Assembly: GCA_009840355.1 (NCBI GenBank)
Contig: VXNZ01000049.1
Location: 1-64,000, forward strand
Source of the DNA: Chloroflexota bacterium
Lineage (GTDB): Bacteria > Chloroflexota > Dehalococcoidia > Lucifugimonadales > JADFKI01
Length of the DNA stretch: 64,000 nucleotides
Direction of reading: 5' to 3'
Shown piece by piece: positions 33,431 to 43,370 of the stretch; within the stretch, counting starts at the first letter, position 1, and the number at the start of each line of letters is the position of its first letter. The notes under the pieces are model-generated. The model was given only the letters and a program-made list of their open reading frames with translations. It had not been told where the DNA came from and did no database searches. Position numbers and translations under genes: made by a program.

Positions 33431-35080
33431 ATGGTAACGATAGCGCGAATTTCGCATAGCGTTGGCGCCGCCGGCTGGGCACTTATCTCCGGCCGGCGGC
33501 GCTCGCTGCTGGGCGCGCCGCCATTGTCCGCGCTTATTCCTGCGTTGCTTGTCGCCGCGGCGATGGCACTGCCCGTCGTTTATCTAATAGTGCGCGGCGC
33601 AAGCGCGAGCGATCAGGCATGGGACTTGCTGTTCCGCGTGCGCACTCTGGAGACGCTCTGGCGCACGCTGCTGTTAATCGGCTGTGTAACCGCGCTGTCC
33701 GCCGCTATCGCCGTGCCGTTCGCGTGGCTGACGACGCGCACCGACCTGCCGTTCCGCAGAGCGTGGACGGTGCTTGCGGCGCTGCCTCTGGTCATTCCTA
33801 GCTTCGTAGGCGCGTTCTTGTACATCTCCGCGCTGGGTCCGAAGGGGCTATTGCAATCGGGATTAGAAGTGCTGTTCGGCGTGGAACGGTTGCCGGACCT
33901 GTACGGTTTGGTGGGTGCGACAGCCGTGCTGACGCTGCTAAGCTACCCATACCTGTTCCTTACAGTACGCGGCTCTGTCGCCAATCTTGACCCTGCAACT
34001 GAAGAGGCGTCGCGCGGTCTGGGACACGGCGCGTGGAGCACGTTCTACCGCGTTACGCTGCCGCAGTTGCGCCCGTCCATTGCCGCGGGTTCGCTGCTGG
34101 TCGCGCTGTACACGCTCAGTGAGTTCGGCGCGGTGGCGCTGCTGCGCTACGACACCTTCACATTCATCATCTACCAGCAGTACGAAGGCTCGATAGACCG
34201 CTCCATCGCGGCGCTGCTGTCGTTCGTGCTCGTGCTGATGGCGGTCGTGATACTGCTTGCGGAGAACTATACGAGGGGTCGTGGGCGATACTACCGCTCC
34301 GGCGGCGGGTCTGCGCGCATGCCCGCCGTGATAAAGCTCGGGCGATGGAAGTGGGTGGCGATGCTTGCGATGGGCGCGGTTTTGCTGCTTGCGCTCGTGC
34401 TGCCCGTCGGCGTTTTGACATACTGGTTGCTGCGCGGCTTGAACGCCGGCGAGCCGCTGCTGCTCTTGTGGGACGCGACAAAGAACTCGCTGCTGGTGTC
34501 CGCCGCCGCCTCAATCGTAACCGCAGCGATGGCGATAGCGATGGCGGTGCTGCTGGTGCGCTTCCCGACACGGCTCAACCGCGTGCTAGAGCCTATCAGC
34601 TTCACCGGTTACGCGCTGCCGGGCGTGGTGGTCGCGCTCGCGCTGGTATTCTTCGGCGCGCGCTATGTCCGCCCGTTGTATCAGACGCACTATCTTCTGA
34701 TCTTCGCCTACGCCGTGCTGTTCTTCCCGGTCGCGCTCGGCTCAGTGCGTTCAGCGCTGCTACAAATCAGCCCACGCTTAGAAGATGCGGCGCGCTGTCT
34801 TGGATACAACCCGCTGCGAGTGATGATGCGCGTTACGCTGCCGCTAATGCGCTCTGGTGTGCTGATGGGCGCGGCGCTGGTATTCCTGCTTACGATGAAG
34901 GAACTGCCTGCCACTCTGATACTGGGGCCGTTGGACTTCAGGACACTCGCCACATCAGTCTGGGGCGCGACTCAGGAAGCGTTCTTCGCGCAGGCAGCCG
35001 CGCCCGCGCTGATGATAATCTTGACATCTTCCATACCGCTGACACTGCTCGCGCTGCGAGAGAAGAGGACGTTAGCGTGA
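33431..35080 (+). CDS. Iron-type ABC transporter permease, two membrane domains fused (FbpB-like)
   Basis: About 549 residues with roughly twelve transmembrane helices arranged as two homologous halves. Each carries an EAA-type loop (EEASRGLGHGAW...LPQLRPSI in the first, EDAARCLGYNPLRVMMRVTLPLMRSG in the second) that contacts the ATPase. This is the FbpB-type layout for Fe(III) import. The frame opens at a TTG at 33401, but the ATG at 33431 is a more likely start; no strong ribosome site is seen for either. Its last codons overlap the GTG of the ATPase gene (GTGA). Confidence 0.85.
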   Translation: MVTIARISHSVGAAGWALISGRRRSLLGAPPLSALIPALLVAAAMALPVVYLIVRGASASDQAWDLLFRVRTLETLWRTLLLIGCVTALSAAIAVPFAWLTTRTDLPFRRAWTVLAALPLVIPSFVGAFLYISALGPKGLLQSGLEVLFGVERLPDLYGLVGATAVLTLLSYPYLFLTVRGSVANLDPATEEASRGLGHGAWSTFYRVTLPQLRPSIAAGSLLVALYTLSEFGAVALLRYDTFTFIIYQQYEGSIDRSIAALLSFVLVLMAVVILLAENYTRGRGRYYRSGGGSARMPAVIKLGRWKWVAMLAMGAVLLLALVLPVGVLTYWLLRGLNAGEPLLLLWDATKNSLLVSAAASIVTAAMAIAMAVLLVRFPTRLNRVLEPISFTGYALPGVVVALALVFFGARYVRPLYQTHYLLIFAYAVLFFPVALGSVRSALLQISPRLEDAARCLGYNPLRVMMRVTLPLMRSGVLMGAALVFLLTMKELPATLILGPLDFRTLATSVWGATQEAFFAQAAAPALMIILTSSIPLTLLALREKRTLA

Positions 35081-36123
35081 GCCAACCGCTAATCGAGTGC
35101 TGGAACGCGACGAAGTACTTCGCCGATGTTCTCGCCGTTGACGATTTGAGCTTCCGACTGATGCCGGGCGAAGTGCTGTCGATTCTGGGCGCGAGCGGCT
35201 GCGGCAAGACGACGCTTCTGCGTCTAATCGCGGGCTTTGAGACGCTGGACGGCGGACGCTTGGCGTTGCAGCCGGGCCTAACTTCTGACGCGCGCAATCA
35301 TCTGCCGCCGGAACGCCGCAACATCGGCATGGTGTTTCAGGAATACGCGCTGTTCCCGCATCTAACAGTCGCGCAAAATGTGGCGTTCGGATTGCACGGC
35401 TTATCCAAGGCAGAGCAGTGTCAGCGCACATCGGATGCGCTGGAACTGGTACGGCTCGGCGCGCTGGAAGGGCGCTACCCGCACGAATTGTCCGGCGGAC
35501 AGCAGCAGCGAGTCGCGCTGGCACGAACGCTCGCTCCGGACCCTATTGCCGTGCTGCTTGACGAGCCGTTCAGCAACCTAGACGCAGGCATGCGCCAAGA
35601 TGTGCGGCAGGAAGTCGAGGCGATACTGCGAGACAGAGGCATCGCTGCCATCTTCGTTACGCACGACCGCGAAGAGGCATTCGCCTTCGCCGACCGTGTG
35701 GGTGTGATGAGCGACGGCCGCCTAGAGCAGATAGACACGCCGGCAGCGCTGTACCGCCGCCCCACCAACATCGCAGTCGCGAAAATAGTCGGCGACTGCG
35801 ATTTTCTGGCAGGCAGAGTACGCGGCGGACTCGCCGACACGGAGCTAGGCATCTTACCGTACATCTGCGCAGCCGGAAACCTGCCGGAAGGCGCAGAAAT
35901 CCGGCTAATGGTGCGCCCGCAAGATTTAGAGATCGCCACAAGCGACGCCGGCGCATGCGCCATCGCAGCCGCTGAATACCGCGGTGGTGAAACAATGCTG
36001 ACGGCGCAAATGCCCAGTGGTGAAACGCTGGTCTGCCACCGGCTCGGCTACTCCGCAATGGCCCGTGGCACGCGTGTAACGCTGACTCCGAAGGGTGACG
36101 CCCCATTCTTGGCGTTTGCGTAG
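35077..36123 (+). CDS. Iron-type ABC transporter ATP-binding protein (FbpC-like)
   Basis: 348 residues from a GTG that overlaps the permease stop (GTGA). Walker A GASGCGKTT is near 41, the Q-loop in FQEYALFPH, signature LSGGQQQR, Walker B VLLDEPFSNLD and switch His in FVTHDREEA are all present. The C-terminal 110 residues form a TOBE-like regulatory domain, as in FbpC/PotA/CysA ATPases. It powers the importer formed with the two preceding gene products. The frame stays open far upstream, but that part is a shadow of the permease gene. Confidence 0.9.
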   Translation: MSQPLIECWNATKYFADVLAVDDLSFRLMPGEVLSILGASGCGKTTLLRLIAGFETLDGGRLALQPGLTSDARNHLPPERRNIGMVFQEYALFPHLTVAQNVAFGLHGLSKAEQCQRTSDALELVRLGALEGRYPHELSGGQQQRVALARTLAPDPIAVLLDEPFSNLDAGMRQDVRQEVEAILRDRGIAAIFVTHDREEAFAFADRVGVMSDGRLEQIDTPAALYRRPTNIAVAKIVGDCDFLAGRVRGGLADTELGILPYICAAGNLPEGAEIRLMVRPQDLEIATSDAGACAIAAAEYRGGETMLTAQMPSGETLVCHRLGYSAMARGTRVTLTPKGDAPFLAFA

Positions 36124-36140
36124 TCCGTAGTACCACTGCG

Positions 36141-36170
36141 ACTATCCCATCCTGTCCTGTCTATCCATGT
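36141..36170 (-). repeat. Dispersed ACAGGAT-type intergenic repeat
   Basis: Read on the minus strand: GGATAGACAGGACAGGATGG. A member of a family of short purine-rich intergenic repeats, seen also near 42366, 44914, 51128, 60468 and 63498. Confidence 0.55.
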
Positions 36171-36303
36171 TAATTTCAATACCATTGTGCGCCTGTGCCG
36201 TTCTTGGCGATTCAAGGTATAATGCGGACGACCGTATGATATGATGACGGGCTTGAAATTGACGCTTGAACTATGACAGCGAATGGAGCGGAGGTTTGAC
36301 GGT

Positions 36304-39300
36304 ATGGCGCTTCAGAATCGAATGAACGATATTGACCCGAAGATGCTGAATGCGGTGAAATGGCGCTGCATCGGCCCGCCGCGCGGCGGGCGCGTGGTTG
36401 CGGTAGCGGGGGACCCTTCGGACATCGGCACGTTCTATTTTGGGGCGTGCGCGGGCGGCGTGTGGAAGACTTACGATGGCGGCACATACTGGGAAAACGT
36501 ATCCGACGGATACTTTAAGACTGCCTCCGTTGGCGCTATTGCCGTGTCCGACTCCGACCCCAGTGTGGTATATGCCGGCATGGGCGAAGCCACGATTCGC
36601 CTTGATGTTACGCACGGCGACGGCGTGTATAGGTCGAACGACGGCGGTCATTCTTGGGTTCACCTCGGACTCGGAGACACACGGCATATATCGACCGTGC
36701 GCATACACCCGACGAACCCGGACATTGTTTATGTAGCCGCTTTGGGGCATGCATTCGGTCCTAATGAGCAGCGCGGCATATTCCGCTCCACGGACGGCGG
36801 CAAAAATTGGGAGCAAGTTCTGTACAAGAGCGAGAACGCCGGCGCGAGCGACCTCAGCATCGATCCGAACAACCCGCGCGTGATGTTCGCCGGGATTTGG
36901 CAAGTGCGCCGCAATTTCTGGAACTTGACCAGCGGCGGTCCGGACAGCGGGTTGTGGCGCAGCAGAGACGGCGGCGACACTTGGGACGATATTTCGGATA
37001 ACCCGGGACTGCCGGAAAAGCCGTTCGGCAAGATAGGCGTGGCAGTCTCTCCAGCGAAGGCAGGGCGCATTTACGCCACCATAGAAGCGCGCGAACCGGG
37101 CGTGTTCATCTCCGACGACTACGGCGACACATGGCAGCTCGCCTCCGACAACCGCGACCTGCAGGGACGCCCATGGTACTACGAGCACATCTTTGCCGAC
37201 CCGCAAGACGCCGATACCGCTTGGGTGCTTAACTACGACGCGTGGAAGTCCACAGACGCCGGCAAGACTTGGACGCAGGTGAACACGCCGCATGGCGATA
37301 ACCACGACCTTTGGATAGACCCGCGCAACCCGCGTCGGATGATCGAGGGCAACGACGGCGGCGCGTGCGTAAGCTACAACGGCGGCGAGACATTCTCCAC
37401 CATCTACAACCAGATGACGGCGCAGTTCTACCATGTAACCACCGACACGCAGTTTCCCTACCGCGTCTATGGCACGCAGCAGGATAACAGCGCCATCAGC
37501 GTGCCGTCGCGATCCAACAAGGGCGCGATACCGTGGGGCGACTGCTACCCAACTGCAAGTTCGGAGAGCGGTTACATCGTGGTCGATCCGACGAATCCGA
37601 ATGTCGTCATTTCAGGCGCGATAGGCTCCTCTCCAGGCGGCGGCGGTAATATGCTGCGCTACGACCATTCCACCGGGCAGGTGCGAATCATCACCGTTTG
37701 GCCCGAACTGAATACCGGCTACGGACCCGTTGACGCGCGCTACAGATTCCAGTGGACATACCCGATACAGTTCTCTCCGCACGACCCCGGCGTGCTGTAC
37801 GCGGCGGGTAATGTCGTGTTCCGCTCGACAGACCAAGGCGAAAGCTGGGGGCCAATCAGCCCGGATTTGACGCGCAACGACCCGGACAAGCTGCAGCCAT
37901 CCGGCGGCGACATCACCGGCGACGCCTCAGGCGCGGAGACATACTGCACTGTGTTCGCGTTCCTCGAATCGCCGCACGAAAAGGGCGTTTTCTGGGCAGG
38001 ATCGGACGATGGGCTGGTGCATCTATCGCGCGACGGCGGCGCGAACTGGCAGAACATCACGCCGCCCGATCTCGAAGAGTGGACGCGCGTGGATATGATC
38101 GAAATATCCCCTCACAACGCGGCAACGGCATACCTTGCCGGTACGCGCTACAAGTTCGACGACAATCGCCCGTTCCTATTCAAGACGACCGACTATGGCG
38201 AGACTTGGCAGAGCATCGTGGGTAATCTGCCCACCGATGACATCACACGCAGCATTCGCGAAGACCCGGAGCGCGCCGGACTACTGTATGCCGGCACGGA
38301 GCTGGGCATTTATGTGTCGTTCGACGACGGCGCGAACTGGCATTTGATGCGCGGTAATCTTCCGGTAGCGCCGGTGTATGACATCGCCATTAAGGACGAC
38401 GATATTGTCGTCGCCACGCACGGGCGCGCGTTCTGGATTATGGACGGTGTGAGCCACCTGCGACAAGCATCAGGCGATTTCGCAGGCGAGGACATGTACC
38501 TCCTGAAGCCGCCCAGAAAGATTCGTCTTGCCGCGCCGTTCCGCGGTCGCGACGGCAGCCCGGCGAAGGACTACCAGCTCGCGCTTGGCGCAGCAGTCGC
38601 GTTCATCGACACGAAGGGCGAATACGGCGAGGCAATCCGCAAGACGCTGGACGCGGGCGAAAACGAACCGCATGGCGTGCGCGTCTGGTATTGGCTGAAG
38701 GACAAGCCCGACGGCGAAGTTACTCTCACATTCCTCGACTCCGAAGGCGCGGAAATCAAAGCATTCTCAAGCAAGAAGGCGGACGATGACGCCGACGCTG
38801 AAGACGCCGACCCGCGCGTGCCGGCAGAAGCGGGCATGAATCGCTTTGACTGGGACATGCGTTATCCCGGCGCGCACAAAGTGCCTGGCGACAAAACGAC
38901 CGGCGATGTCGGGCGCGGACCGCTCGCTCCGCCGGGTTCGTATCAGGTGCGGGTAACCGTCGGCGAGCAGTCGCAGACGCAAGCCTTTGATATGGTAAAA
39001 GACCCGCGCGTCAACGCCACGCAGGAGGACTTCGACGCGCAGTTCGCGCTGATGATGCAGCTCCGCGACAAAATCTCGGAGACGCACGACAATATTCTCA
39101 AACTGCGCAGCACTCGATCGCAGGTGAGCGATTGGGCAAAGCGCGCTGAAGGCACGGCGGCGCAGGATGCAGTATCGGACGCCGCCACAGCGCTCAACTC
39201 GAAGCTGGACGACATCGAATCCGCGCTAATCCAGACAGAGTACAAGGGTGCACGCGACAGGCTGCACATGCCCATCAAGCTGAACGCGAAACTGGCGGGG

Positions 39301-39492
39301 CTTGTGCCGGTCGTATCCGTCGGCGACTATCGCCCGCCGCAGCAGGCTTACGATGTGTTCGCGTACTTCGAGGGCTTGCTGGGTGAGCAGTTCGACGCGC
39401 TGCAATCCGTCTTGGACGAGGACCTAGACGAGTTCCAAAACCTGCTCGCGGAGTTGGAGATTCCCGCCATCGTGCCGCGCGCGGAAGCCTAG
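36304..39492 (+). CDS. Large BNR/Asp-box beta-propeller protein (VPS10/sortilin-like)
   Basis: 1062 residues from the ATG at 36304, which has GGAGG 9 nt upstream; an ATG at 36283 lacks one. The first 720 residues contain at least seven Asp-box motifs (S-x-D-x-G-x-x-W, such as SNDGGHSW, STDGGKNW, SRDGGDTW, SDDYGDTW, STDAGKTW, STDQGESW, SRDGGANW), so one or two seven-bladed propellers like GH74 or sortilin proteins. A beta-sandwich-like part follows, then a helical tail. No signal peptide is visible, unusual for this family. A substrate cannot be named. It ends in a 69-nt tail-to-tail overlap with the GNAT gene. Confidence 0.85.
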   Translation: MALQNRMNDIDPKMLNAVKWRCIGPPRGGRVVAVAGDPSDIGTFYFGACAGGVWKTYDGGTYWENVSDGYFKTASVGAIAVSDSDPSVVYAGMGEATIRLDVTHGDGVYRSNDGGHSWVHLGLGDTRHISTVRIHPTNPDIVYVAALGHAFGPNEQRGIFRSTDGGKNWEQVLYKSENAGASDLSIDPNNPRVMFAGIWQVRRNFWNLTSGGPDSGLWRSRDGGDTWDDISDNPGLPEKPFGKIGVAVSPAKAGRIYATIEAREPGVFISDDYGDTWQLASDNRDLQGRPWYYEHIFADPQDADTAWVLNYDAWKSTDAGKTWTQVNTPHGDNHDLWIDPRNPRRMIEGNDGGACVSYNGGETFSTIYNQMTAQFYHVTTDTQFPYRVYGTQQDNSAISVPSRSNKGAIPWGDCYPTASSESGYIVVDPTNPNVVISGAIGSSPGGGGNMLRYDHSTGQVRIITVWPELNTGYGPVDARYRFQWTYPIQFSPHDPGVLYAAGNVVFRSTDQGESWGPISPDLTRNDPDKLQPSGGDITGDASGAETYCTVFAFLESPHEKGVFWAGSDDGLVHLSRDGGANWQNITPPDLEEWTRVDMIEISPHNAATAYLAGTRYKFDDNRPFLFKTTDYGETWQSIVGNLPTDDITRSIREDPERAGLLYAGTELGIYVSFDDGANWHLMRGNLPVAPVYDIAIKDDDIVVATHGRAFWIMDGVSHLRQASGDFAGEDMYLLKPPRKIRLAAPFRGRDGSPAKDYQLALGAAVAFIDTKGEYGEAIRKTLDAGENEPHGVRVWYWLKDKPDGEVTLTFLDSEGAEIKAFSSKKADDDADAEDADPRVPAEAGMNRFDWDMRYPGAHKVPGDKTTGDVGRGPLAPPGSYQVRVTVGEQSQTQAFDMVKDPRVNATQEDFDAQFALMMQLRDKISETHDNILKLRSTRSQVSDWAKRAEGTAAQDAVSDAATALNSKLDDIESALIQTEYKGARDRLHMPIKLNAKLAGLVPVVSVGDYRPPQQAYDVFAYFEGLLGEQFDALQSVLDEDLDEFQNLLAELEIPAIVPRAEA

Positions 39493-40374
39493 CGCCTCGA
39501 ACATCCCGCGTTTCTCTTCGTCTTCGACAGCAACATTCGCATATACTCGGGCGGCGGTCTGACTGGAAGCCCAATCTGCCGCTGCCCGGATCAGCGTCTG
39601 CCAATAAGCGATGTGGTCGCGGCTCGTAAATCCGTCCACGCGGCAGTCGCCGGCATCATCCAGCCGCGCGGTGGATAGCCCGACGGCTTGCCCGCCATCA
39701 GCGCTTGCGACAAACCACGCGCCGCGACCGTCTGCGGCAATGGCGGCGTATCGTCGGTACAATCCTAGGCATGAGTCCTGTATAGCGTATCGCGTGGATT
39801 TCATATCCGTATTGGCATCAAGCGTGTGCCAGTCGTGCGGCGCGACGAGCAGTGGTATCATCGGCGCGCGGTCTGCGGGCGTGAGCGCGCGCACTTCGAC
39901 CGACGCAGTACGCAAGGCGCGGAAGTAATCCACGAACCACTCTTCGGGCGATGCGCCGCTTGCCACTTTGAGCATCAATCGTGCGCCGGCGAGTTTGCGC
40001 CATCCGAGCCGGTGGTATATTCGCGCCGCCGCCGGATTGACCGTGCCGAGAAACAGCGCCTGCCCGCCGCGTGCCTCGAAGTCGTCGAGTGCCTGCTGCG
40101 TGAGCGCGGTTGCGATGCCGGTACGCCGTGCCGCAGGTGTCGTCGCCACTTCGCCCAAGCCGCCGATGCTGGGCGTCGCATGCGAAGACGCCACCAGACA
40201 AGCGCCCGCAAGCCTGCCATTTAACCTGCGCGTATAGACCGTGATGAGCGAGTGTGGCACTTCCGCGCCCAGCAACGCCTCTCGCGTCAAATCAATCGCG
40301 CCGTCAAATATCGGCAGCCAAAGGTCAAGCAGCTCGTCCGTGAGATTGGAGTTCAACGGCGCTTCGTGTCTCAA
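39424..40374 (-). CDS. GNAT-family N-acetyltransferase
   Basis: 316 residues, TTG start with AGGAG 8 nt upstream. The acetyl-CoA-binding signature appears near 75-105: a beta strand, VATTPAARRTGIATAL (the R-x-x-G-x-A loop), then a helix, followed by LFLGTVNPAAARIYHRLGW. A second part, from about 150, resembles a degenerate GNAT repeat. The substrate is unknown. Its 3' end overlaps the end of the convergent propeller gene by 69 nt. Confidence 0.8.
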   Translation of the reverse strand: MRHEAPLNSNLTDELLDLWLPIFDGAIDLTREALLGAEVPHSLITVYTRRLNGRLAGACLVASSHATPSIGGLGEVATTPAARRTGIATALTQQALDDFEARGGQALFLGTVNPAAARIYHRLGWRKLAGARLMLKVASGASPEEWFVDYFRALRTASVEVRALTPADRAPMIPLLVAPHDWHTLDANTDMKSTRYAIQDSCLGLYRRYAAIAADGRGAWFVASADGGQAVGLSTARLDDAGDCRVDGFTSRDHIAYWQTLIRAAADWASSQTAARVYANVAVEDEEKRGMFEALGFRARHDGGNLQLREQVLELV

Positions 40375-40749
40375 TCGTTTGCTCCTGTCTAATGCCTGTA
40401 AAGTGCACAGGACTGAGAGAATTGCAGCTCAAATTATCTCACCCTGCTCTGTATATGCAATGAATTTGCTCGGTATGACATATCCGTCCCAAAAGTTTTG
40501 GAGCATTTGGAATGTTCAGAAATGTCAATTGTGCAGGAACTTCACACTGATATATTCTAGCCGATTCACCTTGCGCATTTACAAAGAATGACTGAATGTG
40601 TTCAAATTGCAATGGTGAATTCATAATTCCCTTCCATCGGTCAGCCCATCAAGGGCGAAAGTTAGGATGGGAGCAATGTCTCCATCAACAACGCATCAGC
40701 GAGTTCATATCGTAGAATTGTCAGCGACTTGTGTCTGGGAAGACGCAGC
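40375..40749. other. Intergenic region without a clear gene
   Basis: About 375 nt between divergent genes, AT-richer than its surroundings. No ORF with a ribosome site. It presumably carries promoters for both directions. Confidence 0.4.
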
Positions 40750-40878
40750 ATGGAATGGGCGATAGTGGTCGCGGTATTTGTGGTTATGTTCGTGGGAGCA
40801 GCGTATTGGCGAATGCGCGCGATGAAGCGCCAAGAAGACAATGTGCGTGTTCAGAAGCGGCGAATTAACGCGAATTAA
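40750..40878 (+). CDS. Small single-pass membrane protein (42 aa)
   Basis: ATG at 40750 with GGGAAG about 8 nt upstream. The product has a strongly hydrophobic helix (about 4-20: Ala-Ile-Val-Val-Ala-Val-Phe-Val-Val-Met-Phe-Val) followed by a very basic tail. This is the design of small single-pass inner-membrane proteins. No family is recognised. It lies 71 nt before the CoA transferase gene. Confidence 0.45.
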   Translation: MEWAIVVAVFVVMFVGAAYWRMRAMKRQEDNVRVQKRRINAN

Positions 40879-40949
40879 CCAAATTCGGCTGAATAAATAA
40901 AGCGGTCGCGCTATTTGGCTCAGGGATCAAGTCCGGGAGAAGTGCAAAG

Positions 40950-42368
40950 GTGTTCAAAGATACGCTATCCACGCTGACGGCGGTTGCGGGCTGGGACGAT
41001 GCGCGTGAGAACGAGGTCGAATTTAGCGACAGTGTTGACCCGATACTGCCCACTCCGTTTCGCATCGGCGAGACGGCTGCGGCGAGTCTTGCCGCCGTAG
41101 GGCTTGCCGTGTCGGACATCTGGCGGCTACGCACGGAACGCGGGCAGGACATCGGCGTGGATGTTCGACGAGCTACGGCATCGCTTCGCAGCAGCAAATA
41201 CATGATGCAGGATGGGCAATCCATCGCGGCTGAGCGGCATCCGTTGATGGGCGTTTACCCGGCGAAGAATGGTCGCTGGAGTTACTTGCACTGCAACTTC
41301 CCCAATCACCGCGATGCCGCGCTCACCGTGCTGGGTGTCGATGAGGACAACGACGCCGTGCGCAACGCCGTATCACAGTGGGACGCGCTGCAACTGGAGG
41401 AGGCTATTATCGCGGCTGGCGGCGCAGGCGGCATGGTGCGTACCTTGGACGAATGGGCGCAGCACCCGCAATCGGCAGCGGTAGCGTCGCTGCCGTTGTT
41501 GGAAATCACGAAGATTGGCGATGCGCCACGCGAACCGCTACCCGACGGTGCCAGACCTCTTTCCGGCGTCCGCGTGCTTGATTTGACGCGCGTGCTCGCC
41601 GGTCCGACTTGCGCACGCACGCTGGCAGAACACGGCGCCGATGTGCTGAAAATCACCGGCGCGCATCTGCCAAGCATCGGCTCGCAAGAATTCGACACCG
41701 GACATGGCAAGCTATCCGCGCATCTCGATTTGCGCGATGCGGCAGACCTTGATAGGCTGCGCGGACTGGTGCGCGATGCGGATGTGTTTTCGCAGGGATA
41801 CCGCCCCGGCACTCTTGCGCGGCGCGGGCTGTCTCCACATGACCTGGCGGCGTTGCGCCCGGGCATCGTCTATATCTCGCTATCAGCGTTCGGCCGCGTT
41901 GGTCCGTGGTCAGCGCGGCGCGGCTTTGATACGGTGGTGCAGACGGTCAGCGGTATCACGGCGCGGCAGGGCGAGTTGTTCCCCGCCGCAGAACCGGGTC
42001 CCCAGTTCTACCCAGTGTCGGCGATAGACTACCTGACCGGCTACCTGATGGCGTTTGGCGCGCTGCTGGCACTCGCGCGGCGCGTAACCGAAGGTGGCAG
42101 TTGGTTGGTGTCTATTTCACTGGCGCAGACGGGACGCTGGCTATTGCAGCGCGGTCAGGTGGCAGAGTCAAAATTGCGCGATGTGCCGCAAGATTTCACC
42201 GCCGAAGAAATCGCAAGTTGGTCAACGAAGAGCGATCTTGCCATCGGTAAAGTCAGCCACCTTGCGCCCGCACTGCAACTCTCCGAGACGCAGCCGCACT
42301 GGGCGCGACCGGCTGTGCCACTTGGTCATCACGATGCGGTCTGGCCTGAGCGCACCTGGCATGAATAG
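40950..42368 (+). CDS. Class III (CaiB/BaiF) CoA transferase
   Basis: 472 residues, GTG start with GGGAGAAG upstream. The second half holds the classic CaiB pattern: LSGVRVLDLTRVLAGPTCARTLAEHGADVLKI, then a nucleotide-loop region, then YRPGTLARRGL and IVYISLSAFG. The usual catalytic Asp lies in FDTGHGKLSAHLDLRD. The N-terminal 190 residues look like a diverged second CaiB lobe. It moves CoA between carboxylic acids; the substrate is unknown. It is the first of four + strand metabolic genes (CoA transferase, aldo/keto reductase, MFS carrier, LLM oxidoreductase). Confidence 0.85.
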   Translation: MFKDTLSTLTAVAGWDDARENEVEFSDSVDPILPTPFRIGETAAASLAAVGLAVSDIWRLRTERGQDIGVDVRRATASLRSSKYMMQDGQSIAAERHPLMGVYPAKNGRWSYLHCNFPNHRDAALTVLGVDEDNDAVRNAVSQWDALQLEEAIIAAGGAGGMVRTLDEWAQHPQSAAVASLPLLEITKIGDAPREPLPDGARPLSGVRVLDLTRVLAGPTCARTLAEHGADVLKITGAHLPSIGSQEFDTGHGKLSAHLDLRDAADLDRLRGLVRDADVFSQGYRPGTLARRGLSPHDLAALRPGIVYISLSAFGRVGPWSARRGFDTVVQTVSGITARQGELFPAAEPGPQFYPVSAIDYLTGYLMAFGALLALARRVTEGGSWLVSISLAQTGRWLLQRGQVAESKLRDVPQDFTAEEIASWSTKSDLAIGKVSHLAPALQLSETQPHWARPAVPLGHHDAVWPERTWHE

Positions 42369-42404
42369 ACAGGATAGATAATATACAGGGTAGGCAGGAT
42401 ATAG
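42366..42404 (+). repeat. Dispersed ACAGGAT-type intergenic repeat
   Basis: TAGACAGGATAGATAATATACAGGG and continuing GGCAGGATATAG. It fills the short gap between the CoA transferase stop and the aldo/keto reductase start. Confidence 0.5.
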
Positions 42405-43343
42405 ATGGAATATGTGAGGCTTGGTCGCAGTGGGATGAAGGTGTCGCGGGTTTGCGTGGGGACGAATATGTTCGGCGCGGGCTATGTGGACGATGACCGC
42501 GCGGAATCGGTTATCGACGCGGCGTTCGATGCGGGCATCAACTTCATTGACACGGCGGACGCGTATAATTCCGGGCATTCGGAAGTCGTCGTGGGCAGGG
42601 CAGTGCGCAGCCATCGCCACGATTTCGTCGTCGCTACGAAAGGGTTCATTGCTACCGGACAGGGCCCCAACGATGTCGGCCTGTCGCGCAAGCACCTCAT
42701 GGACGCGGTTGACGCGAGCCTGACACGCCTGAAGTCGGACTACATCGACTTGTATCAGGTGCATTACTTCGACCCGGACACGCCGTTGGAGGAGACGCTG
42801 AAGACGCTGGACGATATGGTGCGGCAGGGCAAAATTCGCTACATCGGCTGCTCCAACTTTGCGGCTTGGCAGCTGATGCGCGCGCTCTGGGTCAGCGACA
42901 GGGACGGCTTCGAGCGCTTCGAGTCGGTGCAGCCGGAGTACAACCTAGCCAAGCGCGACATCGAAGGCGAGCTTTTCGACGCGTGCGCCAATCAAGATGT
43001 CGGCATCATTCCATACCAGATATTTATGGGCGGGGTGCTGACAGGGCGCTACAGCGCGGGTTCACCGCCACCGGACGACAGTCACATGGCATCACGGCAT
43101 GCCCAACGTGCGAAGGACACCTATTGGAACGAGCGTACCTTCAGAATGGTGGACGCGCTGAAGGACGCGGCGGCAGAGTTGTCGGTCAGCGTGCCGCAGC
43201 TGCTCATCGCTTGGACGCTGTCCCGTCCGCAGATAACATCGGTGATAGTCGGCGCATCGAGGCCTGAGCAAGCGCAGAGCAACGCGGCTGCGGTATCCAT
43301 CGACTTGCCTGAGGAGATAGTTGCGCGGCTGGATTCGCTTTAG
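42405..43343 (+). CDS. Aldo/keto reductase
   Basis: 312 residues with the (beta/alpha)8 pattern of NADP-linked aldo/keto reductases. Asp-Thr-Ala-Asp-Ala-Tyr near residues 51-56 contains the catalytic Tyr and Asp. The Lys follows in VVATKG near 80, and the His in LYQVHYFDP. The C-terminal TSVIVGASRPEQ binds the cofactor phosphate. It reduces a carbonyl substrate that cannot be named. No ribosome site stands out; it follows the CoA transferase by 36 nt. Confidence 0.9.
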   Translation: MEYVRLGRSGMKVSRVCVGTNMFGAGYVDDDRAESVIDAAFDAGINFIDTADAYNSGHSEVVVGRAVRSHRHDFVVATKGFIATGQGPNDVGLSRKHLMDAVDASLTRLKSDYIDLYQVHYFDPDTPLEETLKTLDDMVRQGKIRYIGCSNFAAWQLMRALWVSDRDGFERFESVQPEYNLAKRDIEGELFDACANQDVGIIPYQIFMGGVLTGRYSAGSPPPDDSHMASRHAQRAKDTYWNERTFRMVDALKDAAAELSVSVPQLLIAWTLSRPQITSVIVGASRPEQAQSNAAAVSIDLPEEIVARLDSL

Positions 43344-43370
43344 AATCGAAAAGCCTCGCGCGGCGACGAT

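Noticed and set aside
34345-35076. Upstream extension of the ABC ATPase frame
   Set aside because: This part overlaps the permease gene and is not protein-like; the GTG at 35077 gives a normal N-terminus.
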